A DNA stretch of 64,000 nucleotides. It comes from Oscillospiraceae bacterium (GTDB lineage Bacteria > Bacillota > Clostridia > Oscillospirales > Ruminococcaceae). The notes under the pieces are model-generated. The model worked only from the letters and a program-made list of their open reading frames with translations. It ran no database searches and had not been told where the DNA came from. The translations under genes and the position numbers were made by a program. Each line of letters opens with the position of its first letter. Positions within the stretch are counted from its first letter, which is position 1. This document shows positions 1 through 8,489 of this stretch, piece by piece. Location of the stretch: positions 62,001-126,000 of the forward strand of contig JAGAWT010000024.1 in the NCBI GenBank assembly GCA_018110985.1, in the 5' to 3' direction.

Positions 1-792
1 TTTCTGAACCTTACACCCTTTAAGTACGGAAAGTCGGAGCTCAGCAGGATAGAAGCCGGAGAACACATAGTTCCCCACATTTTCGGGACAGATTCCCAGG
101 GGCGTGACTACTTCATAAGAGTGGTCTACGGCACAAGGATATCTCTGGCAGTCGGTTTCTTTGCAAGCATAATCGTTCTTATAATAGGTCTTACCGTAGG
201 CTCTGTATCGGGCTATGCGGGAGGCAAAACAGACCTTATCATAATGCGCATAGTGGATATGATCTACTCACTCCCCGATATGCTGATGGTGATACTTCTT
301 GCATCCGTTCTCAAACTGGTGCTTGAAAACGCCCTTGAGGGCACCGTGCTCAGCAAGATAGGCTCCAATATAATCAGCCTTTTTGTGGTGTTCGGACTTT
401 TGTACTGGGTCTCCATGGCAAGGCTCATAAGAGGGCAGATACTTTCCCTCAAGGAACAGGAATATGTGCTTGCGGCAAGGGCTGCGGGGGCAGGCGGAAA
501 ATGGGTCATTTTCAAGCACCTCATACCCAACTGCTTCAGTGTTATAATCATCTCTACGGCATTGCAGATACCCAGCGCCATTTTCACCGAAAGCTATCTT
601 TCCTTCCTTGGTCTGGGCGTAAACGCTCCCATGCCTTCCCTCGGCTCTCTTGCATCGGATGCGCTCAACGGTCTTACCTCCTATCCCTACAGACTGGTGA
701 TACCCGCAATAGTCATCTCCCTGATAGTGCTTTCCCTGAACCTTTTCGGAGACGGTCTGAGAGATGCCTTCGATCCCAAGCTCAATTCATAA
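1..792 (+). CDS. oppC: Oligopeptide ABC transporter permease OppC/DppC (5' truncated by window edge)
   Basis: Inner-membrane permease of a peptide importer, partner of OppB (off the window), OppD, OppF and OppA. Frame 1 is open from base 1 with no start, so the N-terminus lies upstream. The first visible residues include FGTDSQGRDYFIRVVYGTR, the usual entry to the OppC/DppC permease domain (family form GTDxxGRDxxSRxxxGxR). Hydrophobic membrane segments follow, and the cytoplasmic EAA loop (EYVLAARAAGAGG with IFKHLIPN) that docks on the ATPases is intact. The C-terminus FGDGLRDAFDPKL is typical of the family. The stop at 790-792 is 16 bases before the oppD start, so the genes are co-transcribed. 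Function is certain at family level; the exact substrate is not visible. Confidence 0.93.
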   Translation, partial: FLNLTPFKYGKSELSRIEAGEHIVPHIFGTDSQGRDYFIRVVYGTRISLAVGFFASIIVLIIGLTVGSVSGYAGGKTDLIIMRIVDMIYSLPDMLMVILLASVLKLVLENALEGTVLSKIGSNIISLFVVFGLLYWVSMARLIRGQILSLKEQEYVLAARAAGAGGKWVIFKHLIPNCFSVIIISTALQIPSAIFTESYLSFLGLGVNAPMPSLGSLASDALNGLTSYPYRLVIPAIVISLIVLSLNLFGDGLRDAFDPKLNS

Positions 793-808
793 GAAAGGAA
801 GTGCTGAT

Positions 809-1804
809 ATGAGCTTACTTGAAGTAACGGATCTTCGCACATCCTTCTTTACGGATGCGGGTGAGGTCAAGGCTGTAAACGGCATTTCCTTCAACCTTGA
901 CAAAGGCAGGGTGCTGGGCATAGTGGGAGAGTCGGGCTCCGGGAAATCCGTCACAGCCTATTCCATCATGCAGATACTTGCAAACGCCGGTAAGATAGTC
1001 GGAGGCTCCATAAAGTTCAACGGGACCGAGCTTGTGGGAGCGGGGGAAAAGGTGATGAAGGATATAAGAGGGAACAGGATATCCATTATATTCCAGGATC
1101 CCATGACAAGCCTGAACCCCACCTATACCATAGGCAAACAGCTAATGGAGGCTATACTCCTTCACACGGGGCGCAGCAAGCAGCAGGCAAAGGAAAGAGC
1201 CATAGAGATGCTGAAGCTTGTAAACGTAAACGAGCCCGAAAAGAGAATGAACCAGTATCCACATGAGTTTTCCGGAGGCATGAGACAAAGGGTCATGATA
1301 GCCATGGCTCTCGCCTGTGAGCCTGATATACTCATTGCGGATGAGCCTACCACCGCCCTTGATGTGACCATACAGGCACAGATACTGGAGCTTATGAAGA
1401 GCCTCCAGGAGGAGCTTGGAATGGCTATAATCATGATAACCCACGATCTCGGAGTAGTTGCCCAGATGTGCGACGAGGTAATAGTCATGTACGCAGGCTC
1501 CATTTGCGAGCAGGGTACGGCTGATGCCATTTTCTACGATCCGAGACACGAATACACAAAGGGACTATTGCACTCCATCCCCACCACATCCAACGACGGA
1601 GAGATGCTGAAGCCCATTTCGGGAACTCCCATCGACCTTCTCAATATGCCCAAGGGCTGCCCCTTTGCACCGAGGTGCGACAATGCCATGAAGATCTGCC
1701 TGCGTGAGCGTGCCGAACGTATGCAGATAGACCCGGATCATCAGGCTGCCTGCTGGATAAATGTCAGAGACATGATGCAAAAGGAGGGGAAGAACGGTGA
1801 GTGA
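809..1804 (+). CDS. oppD: Oligopeptide ABC transporter ATP-binding protein OppD
   Basis: Cytoplasmic ATPase that powers peptide import, acting as a heterodimer with OppF. The 331-residue protein shows Walker A GESGSGKS, the Q-loop IIFQDPMTSLNPT, the ABC signature EFSGGMRQR, Walker B DILIADEPTTALD and the H-loop MITHDLG. The C-terminal region CPFAPRCDNAMKIC carries the cysteine cluster of the oligopeptide/dipeptide ATPase subfamily (OppD/DppD), which can bind an iron-sulfur cluster. I chose the ATG at 809 because AAAGGAAG lies just upstream. An in-frame ATG at 764 would overlap oppC and has no ribosome binding site. The 3' end overlaps the oppF start by 8 bases, which implies translational coupling. 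Confidence 0.94.
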   Translation: MSLLEVTDLRTSFFTDAGEVKAVNGISFNLDKGRVLGIVGESGSGKSVTAYSIMQILANAGKIVGGSIKFNGTELVGAGEKVMKDIRGNRISIIFQDPMTSLNPTYTIGKQLMEAILLHTGRSKQQAKERAIEMLKLVNVNEPEKRMNQYPHEFSGGMRQRVMIAMALACEPDILIADEPTTALDVTIQAQILELMKSLQEELGMAIIMITHDLGVVAQMCDEVIVMYAGSICEQGTADAIFYDPRHEYTKGLLHSIPTTSNDGEMLKPISGTPIDLLNMPKGCPFAPRCDNAMKICLRERAERMQIDPDHQAACWINVRDMMQKEGKNGE

Positions 1805-2768
1805 GAAAAGCGAAAACCTGGTAGAGATAAGGCACCTCAAAGAGTATTTCAATGTAAATGTGGGCTTTTTCAGGTCAAAGCCCCTCAAAGCCGTTGATGA
1901 TGTCTCCTTTTCCATAAAGAAAGGCGAGACTTTGGGTCTTGTGGGAGAGAGCGGCTGCGGAAAAACTACCGTGGGAAGAACGATCCTCAACCTCTACAAG
2001 CCCACATCCGGAGAGATCATCTATGACGGCAAGCCCATAAAGACCAAAAACGACATAAGGGAATTCAGAAAAAAGGCTACAATGGTCTTTCAGGATCCCT
2101 ATTCATCCCTGAACCCCAGAATGACCGTTTCGGACATTATCGCAGAGCCCCTTGACATCCACAAGATGTCCCCCTCCAAGGAGGCACGCAGGGAGCGGAT
2201 ACTTGAACTGATGGGCTATGTAGGGCTTAATTCCGAGCACGCTTCAAGATACGCCCATGAATTCTCAGGCGGGCAGAGACAGCGCATAGGCATCGCCCGT
2301 GCCCTTGCCATAGACCCGGAGTTCATAGTCTGCGACGAGCCTGTTTCGGCACTTGATGTGTCCATTCAGGCGCAGGTAATAAATATGTTCGATGAGCTTC
2401 AGGAAAAGCTGGGGCTTACCTACCTTTTCATTGCTCACGACCTCCTTGTGGTGCGGCACATAAGCGACAGGATCGCCGTTATGTACCTCGGGAAAATGGT
2501 GGAGCTTGCGGATGCAAAGGAGATCTACGATCACCCTCAGCACCCATACAGCAAGTCACTGCTTTCTGCGGTGCCCGTCCCCGACCCCAAGACCGCACGT
2601 TCTAACAAGAGGATCGTCCTTTCGGGAGATATACCCAGTCCCCTGAACGCCCCCTCCGGCTGCCCTTTCAGAACAAGGTGCGCCCACGCCACCAAGAAGT
2701 GTGCGGAGTCGATGCCGGAGCTCAAAGAGATATCAAGCGGACATTTCGCCGCTTGTCATATACTTTAA
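1797..2768 (+). CDS. oppF: Oligopeptide ABC transporter ATP-binding protein OppF
   Basis: Second ATPase of the peptide importer. The protein is 323 residues, with Walker A GESGCGKTT, Q-loop FQDPYSSLNPRM, signature EFSGGQRQR, Walker B EFIVCDEPVSALD and H-loop FIAHDL, all intact. The C-terminal cysteine-rich segment CPFRTRCAHATKKC is present as in OppD. It starts at GTG 1797, inside the end of oppD, with AAGGAGGGG eight bases upstream. The gene ends 35 bases before oppA. Gene order C-D-F-A is a common Firmicute arrangement, with the binding protein last. Confidence 0.94.
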   Translation: MSEKSENLVEIRHLKEYFNVNVGFFRSKPLKAVDDVSFSIKKGETLGLVGESGCGKTTVGRTILNLYKPTSGEIIYDGKPIKTKNDIREFRKKATMVFQDPYSSLNPRMTVSDIIAEPLDIHKMSPSKEARRERILELMGYVGLNSEHASRYAHEFSGGQRQRIGIARALAIDPEFIVCDEPVSALDVSIQAQVINMFDELQEKLGLTYLFIAHDLLVVRHISDRIAVMYLGKMVELADAKEIYDHPQHPYSKSLLSAVPVPDPKTARSNKRIVLSGDIPSPLNAPSGCPFRTRCAHATKKCAESMPELKEISSGHFAACHIL

Positions 2769-2803
2769 GATCCGTAAGTTCAACGGATAATGGAGGAATC
2801 AGT

Positions 2804-4648
2804 ATGAAGAATAAAGTTTTAGCGGCAGGCCTTGCAGGAGCAGTGCTCGCTTCCCTGTCCACAGGCTGCGGAGGCGGGAACACCGGTTCTGCCGGCGGCA
2901 GCACAGGCACTTCCGGATCAGGTGCGCAGGAAATAAGCGTATGCCTTGCCTCGGAGCCCGGTACACTTGACCCCGCCCTCAACTCTTCCGTAGACGGTGC
3001 CACCCTGTGTGCCCACCTTTTCTCGGGTCTTGCAAAGTGGGAGACGGACGACAGCGGCAAGCTTTCCATCGTTCCCGACCTTGCAACGGATCTCCCCGAA
3101 GGTGTGGAAAATGCTGACGGTACTGTCACATACACCTACACCCTGCGTGACGGTGTCAAGTGGTCCGACGGAAAGGATGTTACCGCAAACGATTTCGTAT
3201 TTGCATGGAACAGAGCCGCATCTCCCGACCTTGCAGCGGATTACTGCTACATGATGGAAGTAATAAAGGGCTATGAGGATATGTGGGCAACAGACGCAAA
3301 CGGAAACCTGACAAGCCCCGATGCAAAGCTCGCAGTTACAGCCAAGGATGACAAGACCATCGAGGTCACCATAAACAACTATATATCCTACTGGAACGAG
3401 CTCCTTGCTTTCCCCTCCTACTACCCTGTTCGTGAGGATGTGGTATCTAACGAGAGCTGGGCAACAGACCCCTCTACCTACATCAGCAACGGTGCATACA
3501 AAATGACTTCATGGGAGCACAACAGTGTCATCACCCTTTCCAAAAACGAAAACTATGTTGATTCAGCAGATGTGACCATGGACACCATCAACTTCTACCT
3601 TTCCGATGATGCCAACAATATGCTCACCAACTTTGAAAACGGCAGCTGGCAACTCATAGATGATGTACCCACAAATGAAATGGCAAACCTGAAGGCAAAG
3701 TATCCCGATGAGTATCAGGTAAAGGGTCAGATCGGCACATACTATGTGTGCTGGAACATCAACCAGGATCTGCTCCCCGCTTCAAGCACCCTTACAGGCG
3801 CAGACAAGATAAAGGCAGAGTCCGAGATCCGCAGAGCGTTCAGCCTTATCATCGACCGCAACTACATAGTTGAAAATGTTGCCCAGGGCGGACAGGTCCC
3901 CGCATCCTCCTTCGTTGCAATGGGTCTTACGGATGCAGACGGCACCGAATTCTATAAGAATGCAGGCACCTCCTCCGACTATGACGGCTACTACAATGTT
4001 TCTCCTGATTCTTACCAGAGCAACTGGAATGAAGCCATAGAGATACTCAAGAAGTACTACACCTTCGACGAGGCAACACAGAAATTCACCGACATCCCTT
4101 CCATGACCTACCTCTACAACACAAATGAAGGTCATAAGGCCGTAGGCGAAAACATCCAGGGCATATTTGCGGGCATAGGTGCAAATATGGCAATGGAGAA
4201 CCAGGAATGGGCCACATTCCTGGAGACACGAAAGAACGGCGATTTCACAGTAGCAAGAAACGGCTGGCTAGCTGACTACAACGACCCCATCTCTTTCCTT
4301 GATATGTGGACCACAAACTCCGGAAACAACGATGTACAGTACGGAAAGGGCGATAATGCGGATGTAGCCGCATTCAGCATTGACTGCACCGATGTCGGTG
4401 TGGATCTCAAGGTAGAAAACGGCACATGGGCACAGACCTATGATGCACTGCTCTCCAAGATAAAGACCACCACCGACCCCACCACACGCTATGCACTTAT
4501 GCACAAGGCAGAGGATATGCTCATGGAAACAGGCTGCATCACTCCTGTGTACTACTACACCGACATCTACATGATAAACAAGAATGTTTCGGGATTTTTC
4601 AGCAATCCTCTGGGATACAAGTATTTCATGTACTGCACCGTAAGCTGA
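2804..4648 (+). CDS. oppA: Peptide-binding lipoprotein OppA (SBP family 5)
   Basis: Extracellular solute-binding protein that captures peptides for the OppBCDF importer. The 614-residue precursor begins MKNKVLAAGLAGA and has the lipobox LSTGC (Cys near residue 23), followed by a Gly/Ser-rich linker, so it should be a membrane-anchored lipoprotein. The family signature is clear: ASEPGTLDPALNSSVDGA near the mature N-terminus, VKWSDGKDVTANDFVFAWNR, SNGAYKMTSWEHNSVITL and RNGWLADYNDPISFLDMW. The start at 2804 is preceded by TGGAGGAA. The open frame extends upstream to 2678 but would run into oppF. A strong hairpin terminator at 4670 closes the operon. Confidence 0.93.
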   Translation: MKNKVLAAGLAGAVLASLSTGCGGGNTGSAGGSTGTSGSGAQEISVCLASEPGTLDPALNSSVDGATLCAHLFSGLAKWETDDSGKLSIVPDLATDLPEGVENADGTVTYTYTLRDGVKWSDGKDVTANDFVFAWNRAASPDLAADYCYMMEVIKGYEDMWATDANGNLTSPDAKLAVTAKDDKTIEVTINNYISYWNELLAFPSYYPVREDVVSNESWATDPSTYISNGAYKMTSWEHNSVITLSKNENYVDSADVTMDTINFYLSDDANNMLTNFENGSWQLIDDVPTNEMANLKAKYPDEYQVKGQIGTYYVCWNINQDLLPASSTLTGADKIKAESEIRRAFSLIIDRNYIVENVAQGGQVPASSFVAMGLTDADGTEFYKNAGTSSDYDGYYNVSPDSYQSNWNEAIEILKKYYTFDEATQKFTDIPSMTYLYNTNEGHKAVGENIQGIFAGIGANMAMENQEWATFLETRKNGDFTVARNGWLADYNDPISFLDMWTTNSGNNDVQYGKGDNADVAAFSIDCTDVGVDLKVENGTWAQTYDALLSKIKTTTDPTTRYALMHKAEDMLMETGCITPVYYYTDIYMINKNVSGFFSNPLGYKYFMYCTVS

Positions 4649-4669
4649 GAACAGACCGAATGCGATTTT

Positions 4670-4695
4670 GGGGAGACCGACAGGTCTCCCCTTTT
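4670..4695 (+). terminator. Intrinsic terminator of the opp operon
   Basis: Perfect 9-bp stem (GGGGAGACC at 4670-4678 with GGTCTCCCC at 4683-4691), loop GACA, followed directly by TTTT. It lies 21 bases after the oppA stop. Confidence 0.92.
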
Positions 4696-4710
4696 CTGTA
4701 TGATGAACCC

Positions 4711-4763
4711 CATTCATTGCTCTTTCGGGAGACACCTCACTCCGAAAGACCAAGCAACGAATG
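4711..4763. other. Long imperfect hairpin in the opp-lipoprotein intergenic region
   Basis: CATTCATTGC (4711-4720) pairs with GCAACGAATG (4754-4763) with one mismatch, and CTTTCGG (4722-4728) pairs with CCGAAAG (4742-4748). No T-run follows, so it is not an obvious terminator. The gap 4696-4929 otherwise holds no gene; its only other structure is a repeated GC-rich motif at 4805 and 4897. Confidence 0.45.
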
Positions 4764-4896
4764 AAAAGTCAGGAGGGGGCTCTGCACAAGGGGGCGGTCA
4801 GTGACTGCCGGCTCTGCCGGGTGTTCAGTAAAAGCCGAAAACAGAGGAGTTACCGAGCGGTAATGTTAAGGTCTCATGTATGTCATCAACGGGTGG

Positions 4897-4919
4897 CTGC
4901 CGGCTCTGCCGGCTTTTTT
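4897..4919 (+). terminator. GC-rich hairpin with T-run; second copy of a 16-bp motif
   Basis: GCCGGC-TCT-GCCGGC followed by TTTTTT looks like an intrinsic terminator, but no gene precedes it on the plus strand. The 16-mer CTGCCGGCTCTGCCGG occurs here (4897-4912) and exactly again at 4805-4820, without the T-run. It may end a short untranslated transcript from the hairpin region upstream. Confidence 0.5.
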
Positions 4920-4929
4920 CGGAAAAGTA

Positions 4930-4958
4930 TTGCTATTTTCCGGATAATATGATAAAAT
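4930..4958 (+). promoter_or_regulatory. Sigma-A-type promoter of the lipoprotein gene at 4996
   Basis: -35 TTGCTA (4930-4935), 17-bp spacer, -10 TAAAAT (4953-4958). It lies about 37 bases before the start codon and just after the T-run at 4919. Confidence 0.6.
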
Positions 4959-4995
4959 CATTATAAGCACAGATCTCACTGCGGAGGATATAATA

Positions 4996-6312
4996 ATGAA
5001 CACTTTAATAAAAAGGGCATCTGCCGTAATGGCTGTACTTATGATGTGCGGCTGCGGTTCATCGGGCACTCCTGCCGATACACTGACACAGACTGTGACG
5101 GAAGCATCAACGGCTGAAGGAGCCGCAGTCTCCGAAACGGAGCCTGCGCAGACCACCCTGTCAGAAACTGCGGCAGAAGAGCCTTTACAGACAAAAGCCC
5201 CTGAAACAGCAGCGGAGTCTGAAAGCCTTACGACCACAGAAAAAGCCGTGACCGACCATATGTCCCTGTTCAGAAACAAGCTGACAGAGATCATTGCGAC
5301 CACAGAAGCCGATTATCTTCCGCAGTATATGTTCTCATTATATGATGTAGGCGGCGACGAGACACCCGAACTCCTGGTGTCAAACGGCGAATTCCATGCT
5401 GCATCGGTGGAAGTCTTCTCTGTAATAGACGGAGAAGTAAAGTCGGTAGGCTATGAAGGCTCCTACGGTGAAGCCCTGTATATGCCGTCAGTCCGCAAGT
5501 TCAACGGCTTTTACGGCGGTATGGGTTATTTCACCAACACTCTTGATACCTTTGACGGAAAGACAATAAATACGGAGATATCCGTTGAGATGTATGAGGG
5601 TCCCGACATGGAAAGCTCCGACTATGATAACCTCATACAGGAATACAGGATAAACGGGGAGCTTGTGACAAAGGAAGAATACGAGAAGGCAAGGGACGAA
5701 AACTTTGCACCCTCAACGATCTATCTGGGGCGGGATCACTATCTCAATGAGAACGGCATTTCTGCCGTCTTTGACGAAAACGACATGGACACAGCCTTTG
5801 ATAAGGTGATAATGTCTGTTCCGGATCAGGAATCCGGCTGGGGCGACCCCTATCTGAATGCCTATGCGGATATAGACGGTGACGGCGTACATGAGCTTTT
5901 CCTCAGATCGGACTATAACTGCCGTGTCTATGCCTATGACGGCAGCATAAAATATTGCGGCAGGATGCCTTCATATGAGGATATGTCCGGCGATTCCTTT
6001 GACTATTCGGGATATGACCTTGACTGGAGCTACGACTATGACACCACTCAGTACAGGGTCTATGTGGGCAGGAAGGACGGAGACCTTATCTGGAGAGAGA
6101 CCGGTCTCCATGATAATATATACACCATGACCTATGAAAACGGCAGAATAAAAGCAAAGGATGTTTTCCACAGGTATCAGCTTACGGACGGAACTTCCAT
6201 CTATGTGAAAAACGAGAAGCTGACAGACAGTGACGAATACGACAAACTGATCGCTGTCCTTGACTCCGATGAATATATCAGACCTGATTTCACTCCGCTT
6301 GCTGTGGGGTAA
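4996..6312 (+). CDS. Putative surface lipoprotein with FG-GAP/VCBS-like segments
   Basis: I do not recognise a named family. The 438-residue protein starts with a signal peptide (MNTLIKRASAVMAVLMMCGC), with lipobox-like M-C-G-C. A Thr/Ala/Glu-rich low-complexity linker follows (about residues 25-90), typical of surface lipoprotein spacers. The globular part contains two acidic blade-like motifs, YDVGGDETPELLVSNG near residue 115 and YADIDGDGVHELFLRS near residue 295. They resemble calcium-loop FG-GAP/VCBS repeats seen in many uncharacterised clostridial lipoproteins. Start 4996 has GGAGG eight bases upstream and its own promoter. A role in surface binding or sensing is only inference. Confidence 0.75.
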   Translation: MNTLIKRASAVMAVLMMCGCGSSGTPADTLTQTVTEASTAEGAAVSETEPAQTTLSETAAEEPLQTKAPETAAESESLTTTEKAVTDHMSLFRNKLTEIIATTEADYLPQYMFSLYDVGGDETPELLVSNGEFHAASVEVFSVIDGEVKSVGYEGSYGEALYMPSVRKFNGFYGGMGYFTNTLDTFDGKTINTEISVEMYEGPDMESSDYDNLIQEYRINGELVTKEEYEKARDENFAPSTIYLGRDHYLNENGISAVFDENDMDTAFDKVIMSVPDQESGWGDPYLNAYADIDGDGVHELFLRSDYNCRVYAYDGSIKYCGRMPSYEDMSGDSFDYSGYDLDWSYDYDTTQYRVYVGRKDGDLIWRETGLHDNIYTMTYENGRIKAKDVFHRYQLTDGTSIYVKNEKLTDSDEYDKLIAVLDSDEYIRPDFTPLAVG

Positions 6313-6334
6313 ACGACAGACAATGCCGATCGGC

Positions 6335-6396
6335 CCCGGGTGTACAAACGATCTTCAAGTCTCAGGCTTCGTATATTAAAGCATTTGCTGCTTGTT
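6335..6396 (+). repeat. Conserved leader element, copy A
   Basis: About 62 bp starting CCCGGGTGTACA and containing CATTTGC and CTTGTT. It matches 62840-62899 at roughly three quarters of positions. This copy sits about 45 bases before the GGDEF/EAL start; the other sits about 55 bases before the alpha/beta-hydrolase start, so both occupy equivalent leader positions. Confidence 0.6.
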
Positions 6397-6440
6397 CACC
6401 GGCCGCAGATCGGTATAAGTGCCCTAAGATGAGGTATGCT

Positions 6441-8141
6441 ATGACTACAGATATCCAGAAGAGCCTTGAATTCTTCGAGCTGTTTGAAAAGCTGGCATCT
6501 GCCACTCAAATAGTCAACAGAAAGCCCGATATTAAGGGCATAGAGGATATACTCGGCAAGATCTCCGCCATGTTCAGGCTATCCAAGGGTGTGACCCGTT
6601 TTTACAAAAATCCCGCCGAAGAGGAGCAGGACGAAGGCGAGACCATGATAAGCTATGACCTCCATGTGGAGAGCAGACCCGTTCACACTGTCCGCTTTGT
6701 CACAAGGCTCATGTCCATCACCACCATGACTGTATACATGGCGGTGGATGAGCCGCCCCTCACGGAGGATGAGCTTTTCAAGGTAGACCTTACCATGCGC
6801 ACCACTCTTGCCTTTATCAGCCGAAACCGTCTCCAGGATATAGCCGAGCAGCTTGCCTTCTACGATGACAGCGGCTTTCGCAATATTCGCAGCTTTTTCA
6901 ACTACATAACATGGAAAAAAGGCTCAGGTACAATGGACGGCATGGCAGCCGTAAACTACAACATACGCCATTTCTCCATTGTAAACGATGAGTACGGCCG
7001 TACTGCGGGCGATACCATACTGAAAAGCCACTATGACAGAGCGGCGGAGATCATCGGCGATAACGGCACTCTTTCCCGTCTGGGCGGCGACAGCTTCGTA
7101 TGTATATGCAAAGCGGATGTGCTTGAAAAACTGGTAGCGTTTCTTAAAGAGTCTTTCTTTACTATCGGTACAGATATCAAAAACGTCAGGATCTCATGTC
7201 GTGCCGGTATTTTCGTTGTGCCGGATGGCTTTATCATAAGCTCCCATAACGATATCATGGGAAGGATAATGCACGCCTACGCAGCAGCAAAAACCGGAGA
7301 GCACGGACACATCATCTACTACAGTGACAGTATCACCGCAGCGATAAATAAGTCCAAACGCATACAGCAGCAATTCACAGAATCCCTGAAAAACGGTGAA
7401 TTTGCAGTGTACTATCAGCCAAAGGTGAACACTCTCACGGGAGAGATATGCGGCGGAGAAGCTCTTTGCCGCTGGATAAGGAACGGAAGCATAACTCCGC
7501 CCATGGAATTCATACCCATCCTTGAAGAGACAAACGATATATGCAGGCTGGACTTCCATGTTCTTGACACGGTGTGCAGAGATATAAGAAGGTGGCTCGA
7601 CGAAGGGCGCAGAGTAGTGCGTATCTCCGTCAACCTTTCAAGGCGGCATATGGTCAATTCCCTGCTTCTTGAAAACATAATGGAAATAGTTGAAAGGAAC
7701 CGTGTCCCCCACAAATATATAGAGATCGAGCTTACAGAGACCACCACAGATGTGGAATTCAAAGATCTGCAAAGGGTGGTTTGCGGTCTTCAGAAACAGG
7801 ATATATATACATCCGTGGATGATTTTGGCATGGGCTATTCCTCCCTTAACCTTATAAGGGTGATACCGTGGAATGTTCTGAAGGTAGACCGCAGTTTCCT
7901 TCCAACAGATGATGAGGGAGCCGACAGCATACGCAGCATTATGTTCAGGCATGTGGTGGCAATGACAAAGGAAATGGGGCTCGAATGTATAGTTGAAGGC
8001 GTGGAGACCCCCTCTCAGCTCAAAAAGCTGAAGATCAACAGCTGTGAACAGGCGCAGGGCTTCCTCTTTGACAAGCCTCTGCCTGTCAAAGAGTTTGAAA
8101 AAAGGCTGGATTCCGGACGCTACAATGTCGATTTTTTCTGA
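6441..8141 (+). CDS. Cyclic-di-GMP signalling protein: degenerate GGDEF plus intact EAL domain
   Basis: Likely c-di-GMP phosphodiesterase, cytoplasmic since no signal or membrane segments are seen. Residues about 1-150 form an unassigned, possibly sensory, N-terminal region. A GGDEF domain follows, with the signature changed to GGDSF (215-219), replacing the catalytic Glu with Ser, so cyclase activity is doubtful. The C-terminal EAL domain has the EAL signature (340-342, GGEALCRW), the conserved acidic residues in IELTET and VDDFGMGYSSL, the Lys in LKVDRSF, and Glu in IVEGVET, so hydrolysis looks competent. I prefer ATG 6441 because GAGG precedes it. An in-frame ATG at 6429 lacks a ribosome site. 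The stop codon lies inside the first copy of a 26-bp repeat. Confidence 0.88.
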   Translation: MTTDIQKSLEFFELFEKLASATQIVNRKPDIKGIEDILGKISAMFRLSKGVTRFYKNPAEEEQDEGETMISYDLHVESRPVHTVRFVTRLMSITTMTVYMAVDEPPLTEDELFKVDLTMRTTLAFISRNRLQDIAEQLAFYDDSGFRNIRSFFNYITWKKGSGTMDGMAAVNYNIRHFSIVNDEYGRTAGDTILKSHYDRAAEIIGDNGTLSRLGGDSFVCICKADVLEKLVAFLKESFFTIGTDIKNVRISCRAGIFVVPDGFIISSHNDIMGRIMHAYAAAKTGEHGHIIYYSDSITAAINKSKRIQQQFTESLKNGEFAVYYQPKVNTLTGEICGGEALCRWIRNGSITPPMEFIPILEETNDICRLDFHVLDTVCRDIRRWLDEGRRVVRISVNLSRRHMVNSLLLENIMEIVERNRVPHKYIEIELTETTTDVEFKDLQRVVCGLQKQDIYTSVDDFGMGYSSLNLIRVIPWNVLKVDRSFLPTDDEGADSIRSIMFRHVVAMTKEMGLECIVEGVETPSQLKKLKINSCEQAQGFLFDKPLPVKEFEKRLDSGRYNVDFF

Positions 8142-8163
8142 GCATAGTCGGTGCGGCCGGTAC
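8138..8163. repeat. 26-bp direct repeat, left copy
   Basis: Begins CTGAGCATAGTCGGTGC and matches 9177-9202 at 25 of 26 positions (G at 8155 versus A at 9194). The two copies bracket the AT-rich LRR gene. The left copy includes the stop codon of the GGDEF/EAL gene. Confidence 0.85.
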
Positions 8164-8292
8164 AGTCGATGAGGTCGGTACGACCGACTGCGAGTAACAG
8201 TGAACATCAACAAACTGTACGAAAAGCACATCTGCGTGAAATGCTTATTGAATATATGTATCCCGACAGGCTCGGATGATAGCAGAAGTATC

Positions 8293-8321
8293 TTGACAAA
8301 TCACAGTATCCGTTGTATGCT
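8293..8321 (+). promoter_or_regulatory. Near-consensus promoter of the LRR gene
   Basis: -35 TTGACA (8293-8298), 17-bp spacer, -10 TATGCT (8316-8321). A transcript starting near 8328 would have a leader of about 160 nt before the LRR gene and would open directly into the hairpin at 8331. Confidence 0.65.
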
Positions 8322-8330
8322 GTAAGAAAT

Positions 8331-8356
8331 CGGAGCGGCTTTTTACAGTCGCTCCG
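8331..8356 (+). other. Hairpin at the start of the LRR-gene leader
   Basis: CGGAGCG (8331-8337) pairs with CGCTCCG (8350-8356) across a 12-nt loop, followed by TAATATCGTTTTT. It sits at the expected transcription start. It could protect the mRNA 5' end or act as a weak attenuator. The rest of 8164-8489 holds nothing else I can name. Confidence 0.45.
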
Positions 8357-8489
8357 GTAATATCGTTTTTATCGCAGTTTTCGATTTTACAGAGATTTTT
8401 TCGCAGAGCCGAAAAATTAAATAAATATGGAGATGAAGACATATCTATGAAACTGTTTTGCAGTTAGTTTTTAATAGCTGAGGTATTAA

